Below are positions 34,554-42,395 of a DNA stretch of 64,000 nt, piece after piece. The stretch lies in NCBI RefSeq assembly GCF_000830005.1, contig NZ_CP010407.1, positions 4,321,001 to 4,385,000 of the forward strand, read 5' to 3'. A program made the translations under genes and the position numbers. A model generated the notes under the pieces. It ran no database searches. It was not told the origin of the DNA and was given only the letters and a program-made list of their open reading frames with translations. How positions within the stretch are numbered: position 1 is the first letter of the stretch; every line of letters starts with the position of its first letter. This DNA comes from Streptomyces vietnamensis (GTDB taxonomy: Bacteria > Actinomycetota > Actinomycetes > Streptomycetales > Streptomycetaceae).

Positions 34554-35091
34554 GTGCGTTTGACGCCAAAGCATCGCAAACCCCCATGTCAATCAGAGCC
34601 GCTCGATGCATCCACATGTACACGCACCAGAGGAACGATGTCCAGCATTGTCCCGATGGGACTTGTGGTGTCCGTGAGCTTGCGCGAGGGGGTTGAAGTA
34701 CGCGGAAAGTTGGCCGAAAATTGCCCCCGGTGTGCACCTTTTGCGGTCGACTGGCGTCGTTTGAAAGCGCGTCATTCCAAGCGTGCTGGGTACGTACTCG
34801 GTGACAGGCAGGGGCAGTTGACACCGCCCCGGAACGTGACGCGGAACCCCGGCGTCTTTCCCGCCGCAGGCCGCAACCCGCCACCGAGTGGCGGGGAACG
34901 TGTTCTGACCCGCTCCGGCTCTGACCTGGCTCCACCCGGTTCCCCCGGGATCCACCCGGCACCGGCCCGGTCCGCACCGCTCCTCCGCGGTCCGGCACCC
35001 CGCCGACCCGGCACGCGCTGATACGCACGGTGAAGAGTTCTGCACATGGTGTGATGTGGATTCGGCGTTCAACGGAAAGGAACGAGCGCTC

Positions 35092-35844
35092 ATGCGCGAG
35101 ATCCTCGGAAGGCGACGCAGGCTCCGGTTCCGGCGCAAGGAGAGGACCGCCCGGCTCGACGCCGCGGTCACCTTCGCGGTCGAGTGGAACTGGCCCGTCC
35201 TGCCGGGCGCGGGCCTGAGAGCGACGACCCGTACGGCCACGGGAACGGGCGCGGGCCTGAGGGAAGCGACCCGTACGGCCATGGGAGCGGCGCCCCGTGC
35301 GGCCGTGGGAGCCGGAGCGGTCTGCTCCTGCCCCGACCCCGACTGCGTGGTGCCCGGCGCGCACCCCTACGACCCCGGACTGCTCGCGGCCACCACGGAC
35401 GAGCGCATGATCCGCTGGTGGTGGACCCGGCGACCGGACGCCCCGGTGGTCCTTGCCACGGGCGGCCGCGCGCCCTGCGCCGTCAGCCTCCCGGCGGTGG
35501 CGGGGGCGCGGGCCCTCGCCGCGCTCGACGCGGCGGGCATGCGGCTCGGCCCGGTGGTGGCGACCCCGACCCGCTGGTCGATCCTCGTCGCCCCGTACGG
35601 CCTCGAACGGCTCGGCGAGCTGCTGTACGCGAAGGACGACGTGCCCAGCTCGCTGCGGTTCCACGGCGAGGGCGGCTATCTGCTCCTTCCGCCGTCGGTC
35701 GCGGGCACCGGGCAGGTGCGCTGGGAGCGGGCACCGCTCGCGGGCTCGGCCCGGCCCTGGCTGCCCGACGTCGAGGCGGTGGTCGACGCCCTGGTCGAGG
35801 CGAGCACGAGCACGCCGGGCGGTGGGAGCAGGCTGGCGTACTGA
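35092..35844 (+). CDS. prim-pol-like (bifunctional DNA primase/polymerase N-terminal) protein
   Basis: 250 residues from ATG 35092, with AAAGGAAC upstream; an in-frame GTG at 35056 would add 12 residues. The pattern is that of the actinobacterial prim-pol N-terminal domain: DAAVTFAVEWNWPVLPG at the start, CSCPDPDCVVPGAHP cysteine/His cluster, WWWTRRPDAPVVLATG and FHGEGGYLLLPPS near the end. The acidic catalytic triad of true prim-pols is not obvious, and there is no helicase domain. An inserted tandem repeat (GLRATTRTATG / GLREATRTAMG) follows the first motif. Streptomyces keeps this stand-alone protein widely; its role is unknown. Confidence 0.8.
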   Translation: MREILGRRRRLRFRRKERTARLDAAVTFAVEWNWPVLPGAGLRATTRTATGTGAGLREATRTAMGAAPRAAVGAGAVCSCPDPDCVVPGAHPYDPGLLAATTDERMIRWWWTRRPDAPVVLATGGRAPCAVSLPAVAGARALAALDAAGMRLGPVVATPTRWSILVAPYGLERLGELLYAKDDVPSSLRFHGEGGYLLLPPSVAGTGQVRWERAPLAGSARPWLPDVEAVVDALVEASTSTPGGGSRLAY

Positions 35845-35970
35845 GTCCTCGGGCGCGGGGTCCTCGGACACGGGCCCGTTCACCCGAACGGGTGTGTACT
35901 GGTCCGACTTGCAGGGAAAACGGGCGCGCGGCCCGCCGGGCGCCCGGATCCCGCGGCTATGTTCACCCCC

Positions 35971-36615
35971 ATGAGCCCGGTGAACCTCCGCGTGGTCGGA
36001 CTCGGGACCGCCGTCACGGTCGCCGTCCTGCTGCCCCTCGTCGCGACGGCGGGACCGACGGGGGAGCCCGTACGGCCGGCGGGAGCGAGCGCGGAGGGGT
36101 CCGGGGGCTCCGAGGGCTTCGAGGGGTCCGGGAGCTCCGCGGGTGACGCGAAGGCCGGGGACCTGCTGGAAGGGCTCGGCCTGGGGTCCCGTACACCGGC
36201 CTCCCGTACACCGGTTTCCCCTACACCTGCCTCCCCTTCCCCCGCCACCCCGCCTTCTCCCGAGCGGGTCACGCACTGTGGGCCTGAACTCGCCTCTCCC
36301 GAGGGGGCCGAGGCGCAGACCTGCGTCCTGAGCGAGGGACCCGACGTATGGGCGCGCACGTACTACCGGAACGCCACCGGCCGGCAGCTCGACGCTTTTC
36401 TGACCCTCATGGGCCCCGGCGGGCGGACCGTACAAGTGGACTGCCCGGTCCCGGCGCAGGACGAACCGGGAACCTGTGAAACGCCGAGGGAGCGCGCCCG
36501 GGGCGCGGTCACGGCGTATACGGCGGTCGCGGAATTCGCCGGATCCGGCGAGGGCGGCAGTACTCCGCTGCTGCTCCGCGCGGGAAGCAACACCGCGGAC
36601 AGCGAAGGAAGTTGA
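35971..36615 (+). CDS. secreted protein with Pro/Thr/Ser-rich linker
   Basis: 214 residues from ATG 35971 (ATG 35959 is in frame upstream). A signal peptide MSPVNLRVVGLGTAVTVAVL leads to a Gly/Ser/Glu linker and a Pro/Thr-rich repeat (SRTPASRTPVSPTPASPSP), then a domain of about 110 residues with four cysteines (THCGPE, QTCVLS, VDCPVP, GTCETP) likely to form two disulfides. TATGTT lies seven bases before the ATG in the position of a -10 box, so the message may be leaderless. No family recognised. Confidence 0.75.
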   Translation: MSPVNLRVVGLGTAVTVAVLLPLVATAGPTGEPVRPAGASAEGSGGSEGFEGSGSSAGDAKAGDLLEGLGLGSRTPASRTPVSPTPASPSPATPPSPERVTHCGPELASPEGAEAQTCVLSEGPDVWARTYYRNATGRQLDAFLTLMGPGGRTVQVDCPVPAQDEPGTCETPRERARGAVTAYTAVAEFAGSGEGGSTPLLLRAGSNTADSEGS

Positions 36616-36656
36616 GCGTCGGACGCCCCGGCCCTGCCGGAAGCGGACATGGAAAG

Positions 36657-36696
36657 GCCCGGTCGCTGGCGACGGGGGATGCACCAGCGACCGGGC
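36657..36696. terminator. hairpin after the secreted-protein gene
   Basis: A perfect 13-bp stem (GCCCGGTCGCTGG / CCAGCGACCGGGC) with a 14-nt loop lies 41 bp after the stop at 36615. It is not followed by a T-tract but is the best terminator candidate for the gene. Confidence 0.6.
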
Positions 36697-36794
36697 TTCA
36701 AGAACGGTAACAAGAGATCTGCTGTTCGCAAATTCGATCTCGGTTATTCGGACAGGGATTTGTCCGAGCGAAGACCCACCTTGTGGCGGAAGTC

Positions 36795-36838
36795 ACCGAC
36801 CGGTCGGTCTGTCAGTCACCGATACCACCTGGGGTATC
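36795..36838. promoter_or_regulatory. perfect 14-bp palindrome and adjacent hairpin
   Basis: ACCGACCGGTCGGT at 36795-36808 is a perfect palindrome of TetR-operator type, in the gap between two convergent genes. The following GATACC-N6-GGTATC (36821-36838) abuts the stop codon of the SEC-C gene and may be its terminator. No promoter is expected here from gene orientation, so the palindrome could equally be part of a termination structure. Confidence 0.35.
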
Positions 36839-37814
36839 AGCTGAGAGTCACCTGGCGGTTCGTGAGACCGCCGCGCGCCCGGCGCTCCTCCGCCGTCAGC
36901 GGCGCGTCCGAGGCGAGCGCCGCGGTCAGCCGCTCGGCGAACTCGGCCGCCGGCTTCTCGCAGTCCTCGGCCGTCATCGACGACGGCAGGTCCCACACCG
37001 GCACCATCAGACCGTGGGCACGGAAGGAGCCGACGAGCCGGGTGTCCGCGCCGAGCGAGGTGCCCTCGCCGGCCTGGAGCCGGGCGAGCGCGTCGAGGAG
37101 CTTCTCCTCCGGGTGCGGCATGACCCAGCGCAGGTGGTTCTTGTCCGGGACCTCGCACCAGTACGCGGAGTCGACGCTCGCCAGCTTCACGGTCGGGATC
37201 GCGGCCGCGTTGGCCCGCTCCAGGGAGGCCGCGACCTCCGGGTCCGCGCCGTCCGCGGACTGCGGGATCCAGAACTCGAAGCCCGAGTGGACCTCCGGCT
37301 CGAACGGGGCGTCCGCGTCGAGCAGCTCCTGCAGGCGCGGGCCCTCGGCCGGCACGCGGCGCGCGGGGATCGGGGTGCCCGGCTCCGCCTCCAGGGCGCG
37401 CTGGAGGGTGTCGGCGAGGTCGCGGGCCAGGTCGCCGGAGGAGGAGTCGTTCTGCAGGGCGAGCAGGACGGAGCCGTCGTCGCGGCGGAGCGCCGGCCAC
37501 GCCATCGGCAGCACGGTCGCGAGCGTCACGGACGGCACGCCCTCGGGCAGCCCGCCCTTCAGGGTGAGCGGCACGGTCGCGGCCGGCACCAGCTCGCGCA
37601 GCGCGACCCAGTCGCACTCGCCGGGCAGACCCTCGAAGGGGCGCTGGACGAGCTCGGTCACGGCGTGCGCGGCGGCCCGGCCGTGACACGCCTTGTAGCG
37701 GCGGCCCGAACCGCACGGGCACGGCTCGCGCGCGCCGACGACCGGGATCTCCCCGCTCGTGACCTGTGCCTGGCCGGCCTTGCCGGCCTTCGTCTGGGGG
37801 CGCTTCTTGGCCAT
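36837..37814 (-). CDS. SEC-C zinc-finger protein, DUF5926-like
   Basis: 325 residues. The basic N-terminus is followed by the SEC-C motif EPCPCGSGRRYKACHG (C-x-C-x8-C-H), the zinc site first seen at the end of SecA. The remaining 270 residues are a conserved acidic globular domain (DUF5926 in Streptomyces, from memory) without enzyme motifs. SEC-C-bearing proteins often contact ribosomes or the translocon, but nothing here proves it. Single gene between convergent and same-strand neighbours. Confidence 0.88.
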   Translation of the reverse strand: MAKKRPQTKAGKAGQAQVTSGEIPVVGAREPCPCGSGRRYKACHGRAAAHAVTELVQRPFEGLPGECDWVALRELVPAATVPLTLKGGLPEGVPSVTLATVLPMAWPALRRDDGSVLLALQNDSSSGDLARDLADTLQRALEAEPGTPIPARRVPAEGPRLQELLDADAPFEPEVHSGFEFWIPQSADGADPEVAASLERANAAAIPTVKLASVDSAYWCEVPDKNHLRWVMPHPEEKLLDALARLQAGEGTSLGADTRLVGSFRAHGLMVPVWDLPSSMTAEDCEKPAAEFAERLTAALASDAPLTAEERRARGGLTNRQVTLS

Positions 37815-38002
37815 GGTGTGGCTTTCTCCCGATCGCGGCTGTGCTGTGTGTGCGGTGCTGTACCGGGCGCGAGCCTAGCCGCACCGGACGCCGGGGCCAC
37901 TCAGGCGGGGCGGCGCGGCAGCCCGGGCGGACACCGCCGTGAGGCCGCGCCCGCCACCGCACTCACTCCTGGACCGGTCCTCGACCCGGATCGCCGTACA
38001 CG

Positions 38003-38605
38003 TCAGTCCAGATCGTCGTACGCGTCGAGGAAGTCGAAGCCGGAGCCGCCGCCGACGCGCGTCGCGAAGTCCTCGCGGCGGTGTCCCTCGGTGACCACCA
38101 CCCAGACGGTGACCTCGCCGGTCGCGCTGTCCCGTACGCCCCAGTCCTGGGCCAGCGCGCCGATGATGTTCAGCCCGCGGCCGCCCCGTGCGGTGACCGA
38201 GGGCGTCGACGGGACGGGCCGGGTCGGACCACCGCCGTCGGTCACCTCGACCCGCAGGCCGCCCGCCGGGTCGACCCGCCAGGCCGCCCGCACATCGCCT
38301 TCGCCCCGCTCCGCGTGCCCCAGCGGCCTGCCGTACCGACAGGCATTGCTGAGCAGCTCGGAAAGGATCAGTACCGCGTCGTCGACGACCGATTCGGCCA
38401 CCCCGCTGCGGTACAGCTCGTCCCGCATCCGGTGTCGCGCTTCCCCCACGCCCGCAGGGCCATGGGGTACGGCCATGCTCGACGACGTGGGCACCTCCTG
38501 TGCCACCACCAACGCCACCCCCGAGACCTCCTTTGCCCCACGCCACGGTGTGGATGCCCCAATGGCCTGGACCGGAAACCGGCCAATCCACGTGTGATGA
38601 GGCAC
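38003..38605 (-). CDS. anti-sigma-type ATPase (HATPase_c_2)
   Basis: 200 residues from GTG 38605; a shorter version from ATG 38476 has 157. The GHKL fold is clear: N box DDAVLILSELLSNACRYG, G1 box VTDGGGPTRP and G2 box RGGRGLNIIGALAQDWG. The N-terminal extension (TWIGRFPVQAIGASTPW) is uncommon and seems conserved in Streptomyces by memory. The C-terminus is rich in Gly, Phe and Asp (FDFLDAYDDLD). It probably binds a sigma factor; no partner gene is adjacent. Confidence 0.86.
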   Translation of the reverse strand: MPHHTWIGRFPVQAIGASTPWRGAKEVSGVALVVAQEVPTSSSMAVPHGPAGVGEARHRMRDELYRSGVAESVVDDAVLILSELLSNACRYGRPLGHAERGEGDVRAAWRVDPAGGLRVEVTDGGGPTRPVPSTPSVTARGGRGLNIIGALAQDWGVRDSATGEVTVWVVVTEGHRREDFATRVGGGSGFDFLDAYDDLD

Positions 38606-38709
38606 TCGTGACGATCGCGTACGCACGGAACGCGCCGGTGCACACCCCGTAAGGGCTGTTATCCCCTGTGACGGACGGGAAAAGAGGGACAGGAGAGGTC
38701 TCTCGATTC

Positions 38710-39531
38710 TCAGTCGCGGCCCAGCTGGGCGAGCACCTGCTTCGGACGGTTGGTGATGATCGCGTCCACGCCCAGGCGCTCGCAGAGTTCGACGTCCTCG
38801 GCCTCGTCCACCGTCCAGACGTGGACCTGGTGCCCGGCCTTCTGGAGCCGCAGGATCACCGCGGGATGGTGCCGGACGATCCGGATCGACGGGCCCGCGA
38901 TGCGCGCGCCCGCGGGGAGCCGTCCGTCGCGCAGCCGGGGCGAGACGAACTGGGCGAGCGAGACGGTGGGCAGCGTCGGCGCGGCGGCGGCGATCCGGTA
39001 CAGGGAACGGGCCGAGAAGCTCATGACGCGTACGGGGGAGTCGGCGGGGGACGCGGGCGCGTCCAGGCCGAAACGCTTGAGGAGCTGGAGCAGCTTCTCC
39101 TCGACCTGGCCCCGCCACCGGGTGGGGTGCTTGGTCTCGATGGCCAGCTCGATCCGGCGCCCGGCGTCGGAGACCAGCTCCAGGAGGCGTTCGAGGGTGA
39201 GGACGGAGGTGTACCCGGGGTCCTTCCAGTCGGGGATCTCGCCGGAGTCGTCGCGGCCCTTCCAGGTGCCGAAGTCGAGGGCGGCGAGATCGGCGAGTTC
39301 GAGCGCGGAGACGGCGCCGCGGCCGTTGGAGGTGCGGTCGACGCGCCGGTCGTGGACGCAGACGAGGTGGCCGTCGGCGGTGAGCCGGACGTCGCACTCC
39401 AGGGCGTCGGCGCCGTCCTCGATGGCCTTCACATAGGCGGCCAGGGTGTGTTCCGGTGCGTCCTCGGATGCTCCGCGGTGGGCGACGACCTGGAGGGGAA
39501 CGCGGTTCGTGTGCTGCCGTGCGTGGGTCAC
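38710..39531 (-). CDS. glycerophosphodiester phosphodiesterase
   Basis: 273 residues from GTG 39531. The GDPD TIM barrel is evident: VVAHRGASEDAPEHTLAAY at the N-terminus (His-Arg and Glu metal/catalytic residues), ECDVRLTADGHLVCVHD with the second catalytic His, IETK, and the C-terminal VHVWTVDEAEDVELCERLGVDAIIT. It hydrolyses glycerophosphodiesters to glycerol 3-phosphate and alcohol. No signal peptide, so cytoplasmic. Divergent from the HtrA gene; a TATATAAA stretch lies in between. Confidence 0.95.
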   Translation of the reverse strand: MTHARQHTNRVPLQVVAHRGASEDAPEHTLAAYVKAIEDGADALECDVRLTADGHLVCVHDRRVDRTSNGRGAVSALELADLAALDFGTWKGRDDSGEIPDWKDPGYTSVLTLERLLELVSDAGRRIELAIETKHPTRWRGQVEEKLLQLLKRFGLDAPASPADSPVRVMSFSARSLYRIAAAAPTLPTVSLAQFVSPRLRDGRLPAGARIAGPSIRIVRHHPAVILRLQKAGHQVHVWTVDEAEDVELCERLGVDAIITNRPKQVLAQLGRD

Positions 39532-39591
39532 GGCGTCATGGTGCCATTGGCGGGGCGGGGCGAGCACCTCGGAGGGAGTCCGTTCTGTCCG

Positions 39592-39600
39592 TATATAAAG
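39592..39600. promoter_or_regulatory. TATATAAAG element in the GDPD-htrA divergent gap
   Basis: TATATAAAG is exceptional in this GC-rich sequence and lies in the 183-bp divergent gap, 115 bp upstream of the HtrA start and 60 bp upstream of the GDPD start. It could serve as a -10 region in either direction; TTCTGT sits eight bases upstream on the plus strand, too near for a standard -35. Confidence 0.35.
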
Positions 39601-39714
39601 GATGGGGAGCGAACGCACAGCTCCGCCTTACAGCGGCCTGACGTCCCGTGGGAAAAGCTGGTGCAGCACCCTGGAACCCGTAGGTAACCGTGTAGTCGAC
39701 GAGGAGAGCGAGCT

Positions 39715-41196
39715 GTGAGCACCGAGAACGAGGGCACGCCGGACCCGGCGGACCCGGCTGTCCCGTCCGCCCCGCAAACGCCTCCCGTACCCCCGAAGCC
39801 GACGGCCGCCCAGCCCGCGGACGAGCCGACGACGATCCAGGCCCCGATCCAAGCGGCTCCGGACCAGACCCAGACCCAGCCCGAGCCCCAGGCCCAGGCC
39901 CAGGATCAGACCCAGACCCAGACCCAGACCCAGCCCCAGCCCCAGGCCCAGGCCCCCGCCCCCGAGCCGGTCGCGGCCGCCGCCGCCCCCGCCGGTGGCT
40001 GGCCCCCGCCCCCGCCGGCCGTCCCGGCCTGGGGCGCCCCGAACCCGTCCGCGTACCCCGCCCCCGCGGCACCGCGCAGACGGACCGGCGGCCTCGTGGC
40101 GGCCGTGCTCGTCGCGGCGCTCGTCGGCGGCGGCATCGGCGGCGGCGTCGGCTACTGGGCGGCCGAGCGCGGGGACAACGGCTTCAGCTCGACGACGGTC
40201 TCCTCGGGCCAGGCCCCGGCCTCGTTCAAGCGCGACCCGGGGACGGTCGCGGCGGTCGCGGCGAAGGCCCTGCCGAGCGTGGTCACCATCCAGGCGAAGT
40301 CCGGCGGCCAGGACGGCGAGGGCGGTACGGGCACGGGCTTCGTCTACGACCAGGAAGGCCACATCGTCACCAACAACCACGTGGTGGCGTCGGCGGCGGA
40401 CGGCGGCACGCTGTCCGTGACGTTCTCGGACGGCAAGACGTACGACGCGGAGGTCGTCGGCCGGGCCGAGGGCTACGACGTGGCCGTACTGAAGCTGAAG
40501 GACGCCCCGAAGGGGCTGACGCCGCTGCCGCTCGGGGACTCCGACAAGGTGGCGGTCGGCGACTCGACGATCGCGATCGGCGCGCCGTTCGGCCTGTCCA
40601 ACACGGTGACGACGGGCATCGTCAGCGCCAAGAACCGCCCGGTCGCCTCGGGCGACGGCTCCGGCGGCAGCAACTCGTACATGAGCGCGCTGCAGACGGA
40701 CGCCTCGATCAACCCGGGCAACTCCGGCGGGCCGCTGCTCGACGCGAGCGGCGCGGTGATCGGCATCAACTCGGCCATCCAGTCGACCAGCGGCGGCTTC
40801 GGCCAGTCCCAGGCGGGCTCGATCGGCCTCGGCTTCGCGATCCCGGTCAACCAGGCGAAGAACGTGGCCCAGCAGCTGATCAAGACGGGCAAGCCGGTGT
40901 ACCCGGTGATCGGCGCGACCGTGAACATGAACGACAAGGGCCAGGGCGCGACGATCGCCGGCCAGGGCTCCGGCGGCACGCCCTCGGTCACGCCCGACGG
41001 CCCGGCGGCGAAGGCGGGCCTGAAGGCCGGCGACGTGATCACGGGCTTCGGCGACCACCCGATCGACAGCGGCCGCACCCTGATCAGCGAGATCTGGACG
41101 TACAAGCCGGGCGACTCGGTGAAGATCACCTACGAGCGCGACGGCAAGACCGCGACGACCACGGTCACCCTCGGCGAACGCACCGGCGACAGCTGA
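39715..41196 (+). CDS. membrane-anchored HtrA/DegP-type serine protease with PDZ domain
   Basis: 493 residues from GTG 39715. The cytoplasmic N-terminus (about 1-120) is Pro/Gln-rich with QTQTQPQ and QAQA repeats, then a membrane segment (about 123-147, GGLVAAVLVAALVGGG). The trypsin-like domain has the triad His in IVTNNHVVA, Asp in GYDVAVLKLKD and Ser in GNSGGPLLDA. A PDZ domain follows from about 395 (GPAAKAGLKAGDVITGFG). It acts outside the membrane in protein quality control. GAGGAGAG is the ribosome binding site. Confidence 0.96.
   Translation: MSTENEGTPDPADPAVPSAPQTPPVPPKPTAAQPADEPTTIQAPIQAAPDQTQTQPEPQAQAQDQTQTQTQTQPQPQAQAPAPEPVAAAAAPAGGWPPPPPAVPAWGAPNPSAYPAPAAPRRRTGGLVAAVLVAALVGGGIGGGVGYWAAERGDNGFSSTTVSSGQAPASFKRDPGTVAAVAAKALPSVVTIQAKSGGQDGEGGTGTGFVYDQEGHIVTNNHVVASAADGGTLSVTFSDGKTYDAEVVGRAEGYDVAVLKLKDAPKGLTPLPLGDSDKVAVGDSTIAIGAPFGLSNTVTTGIVSAKNRPVASGDGSGGSNSYMSALQTDASINPGNSGGPLLDASGAVIGINSAIQSTSGGFGQSQAGSIGLGFAIPVNQAKNVAQQLIKTGKPVYPVIGATVNMNDKGQGATIAGQGSGGTPSVTPDGPAAKAGLKAGDVITGFGDHPIDSGRTLISEIWTYKPGDSVKITYERDGKTATTTVTLGERTGDS
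39880..39965 (+). repeat. CCCAGA/CCCAGG short tandem repeat in the HtrA gene
   Basis: Alternating CCCAGGCC and CCCAGACC units encode the QAQAQ and QTQTQ tracts before the membrane segment. The unit length of six keeps the frame, so copy number can vary without loss of the protein. Confidence 0.7.
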
Positions 41197-41267
41197 CGGC
41201 ACCGGACCACCCCGCCCGCTCAGCCGGTAGGCTGTTGCCCGCTCCGTTCCAGGTGGGACGGAGCGAG

Positions 41268-41352
41268 GGTGGGTTGCCCGAGCGGCCTAAGGGAACGGTC
41301 TTGAAAACCGTCGTGGCGAGAGTCACCGTGGGTTCAAATCCCACACCCACCG
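41268..41352 (+). tRNA. tRNA-Ser (anticodon UGA)
   Basis: 85 nt. The acceptor stem GGTGGGT pairs with ACCCACC, the anticodon stem-loop is ACGGT-CTTGAAA-ACCGT with anticodon TGA at 41302-41304, a long class II variable arm follows, and the T-arm is GTGGG-TTCAAAT-CCCAC. CCA is not encoded. A terminator hairpin starts 25 nt later. It reads UCA and wobble codons, charged by the serS product. Confidence 0.97.
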
Positions 41353-41376
41353 CAGCAGGTCAGAGAAGCAGCAGCT

Positions 41377-41413
41377 CAGAGGGCGGGCCCCGGATTCCGG
41401 GGCCCGCCCTCTG
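41377..41413 (+). terminator. terminator after tRNA-Ser(UGA)
   Basis: A perfect 17-bp stem (CAGAGGGCGGGCCCCGG and its complement) with a 3-nt ATT loop, 25 nt after the tRNA. Confidence 0.85.
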
Positions 41414-41529
41414 CGTCAACCTGTCTCTCTTGTAGCCCAGTTCTCCACCCACTTTCGGCCCGGGCGGTTGTCAGTGACCGCTGTTAGCGTCCGGCCGTTC
41501 TGGAAGAGCTGTGTGGGGAGGGCCGACAC

Positions 41530-41973
41530 ATGGGCGCGTCGGGGTGGGACTACTCGGTGCCGTATCAGGAGGATCTCGTCGGGGCGTTCGACGCGTTGCG
41601 GCGGAAGGTCTTCGAGGAGCGGGAGTACTACTGGGTTTCGGGCGCCGACTGGAAGCCGGAGAAGGAACGGTTGCCGTGGCCCGAGACCGAGGAGGAGCTG
41701 TGGGCTGACGAGATGGCCCAGGAAGCCGGAACGCACTCGATCCTCGACATCTTCCGGATCATCGGCCCTGACGAGGAGCCGGACTACTCCACGATGAAGC
41801 AGGTGACCGAGGAGGAGGCGCTGCGTGTCCTCGGCACGCGGAAGCCCACCCGGGCGCACGTGCCGAGGTTCGAGGAGTTCGACCACTGGCGCTGGTACGG
41901 GCGGTGCGCCGTGCTCCATGACGACCGGGGAGAGCCGCAGGAGATCTACTTCTGGGGCTTCTCCGGCGACTGA
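41530..41973 (+). CDS. hypothetical acidic protein
   Basis: 147 residues, rich in Glu, Asp, Trp and Tyr (MGASGWDYSVPYQEDLV, EELWADEMAQEAGTHS, HWRWYGRCAVLHD). There is no signal or membrane segment. No family is recognised; the size, acidity and aromatic content recall immunity proteins of polymorphic toxins, but no toxin gene is adjacent, so that is only a comparison. Purine-rich GGGGAGGG lies upstream of the ATG. Confidence 0.65.
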   Translation: MGASGWDYSVPYQEDLVGAFDALRRKVFEEREYYWVSGADWKPEKERLPWPETEEELWADEMAQEAGTHSILDIFRIIGPDEEPDYSTMKQVTEEEALRVLGTRKPTRAHVPRFEEFDHWRWYGRCAVLHDDRGEPQEIYFWGFSGD

Positions 41974-42073
41974 GTCGACTCGGGGGAAGGCCATGGCCGG
42001 CTCCCAGGAGATGCGGACCGTGCGATCAGCAGCGATTCTGTAAAGGGCGAATCCACCGGCAAGGAGAGCCGCG

Positions 42074-42265
42074 ATGTCTGTGATGGACAAGCTCAAGCAG
42101 ATGCTGAAGGGTCACGAGGATCAGGCTGGAACCGGTATCGACAAGGCCGGTGACTTCGTGGACGACAAGACCCAGGGCAAGTACAGCAGCCAGGTCGACA
42201 CGGCCCAGGAGAAGCTCAAGGAGCAGCTGGGGAACGACCGCGAGCAGACCGGCGGGCCCGAGTAG
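42074..42265 (+). CDS. small MT0933-like 'antitoxin' protein
   Basis: 63 residues: MDKLKQMLKGHEDQAGTGI, then KAGDFVDDKTQGKYSSQVDT and AQEKLKEQLGN. It matches the small, helical, charged proteins annotated as MT0933/Rv0909-like antitoxins in actinomycetes; many Streptomyces copies have no toxin partner, and none is seen here. GGAGAG precedes the ATG. A terminator hairpin follows the stop. The region 41974-42073 holds only a 17-codon open frame (41992-42042) of doubtful value. Confidence 0.8.
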   Translation: MSVMDKLKQMLKGHEDQAGTGIDKAGDFVDDKTQGKYSSQVDTAQEKLKEQLGNDREQTGGPE

Positions 42266-42285
42266 AAACCCACCGCAGACGAACG

Positions 42286-42313
42286 GCCCCTGACCGGATG
42301 AACGGTCAGGGGC
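42286..42313. terminator. terminator after the small antitoxin-like gene
   Basis: Perfect 11-bp stem (GCCCCTGACCG / CGGTCAGGGGC) with a 6-nt loop, 20 nt after the stop. Confidence 0.8.
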
Positions 42314-42317
42314 TCGG

Positions 42318-42395
42318 GTGGGTTCAGCGGGTTTGACGGATCCAGTGGGTTTAACGGGGCCAGTGGGTTCAGCGGGTTCAGTGGGTTCAGGGGTG
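42318..42395. repeat. nine-base repeat tract (GGGTTCAGY type)
   Basis: About eight imperfect nine-base units of GGGTTCAGC/GGGTTTAAC type run from 42318 to 42395. The tract covers the stop codon and 3' end of the minus-strand gene ending at 42387. On the minus strand, in another frame, the units read as repeated Pro-Leu-Asn. It may be a former coding repeat now outside the frame, or a simple non-coding repeat. Confidence 0.7.

Noticed and set aside
34534..36684. N-terminal extension of the phosphatase frame to 36684 (1188 residues)
   Set aside because: The extension crosses the prim-pol and secreted protein genes antisense and reads as Arg/Gly-rich noise; open frames are common without stops at this GC.
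41165..41350. Minus-strand 61-residue open frame over tRNA-Ser
   Set aside because: It is antisense to a perfect tRNA and has no coding features.
41992..42042. 17-codon open frame before the small antitoxin-like gene
   Set aside because: Too short, with no conserved feature; it could be a leader peptide but nothing supports it.
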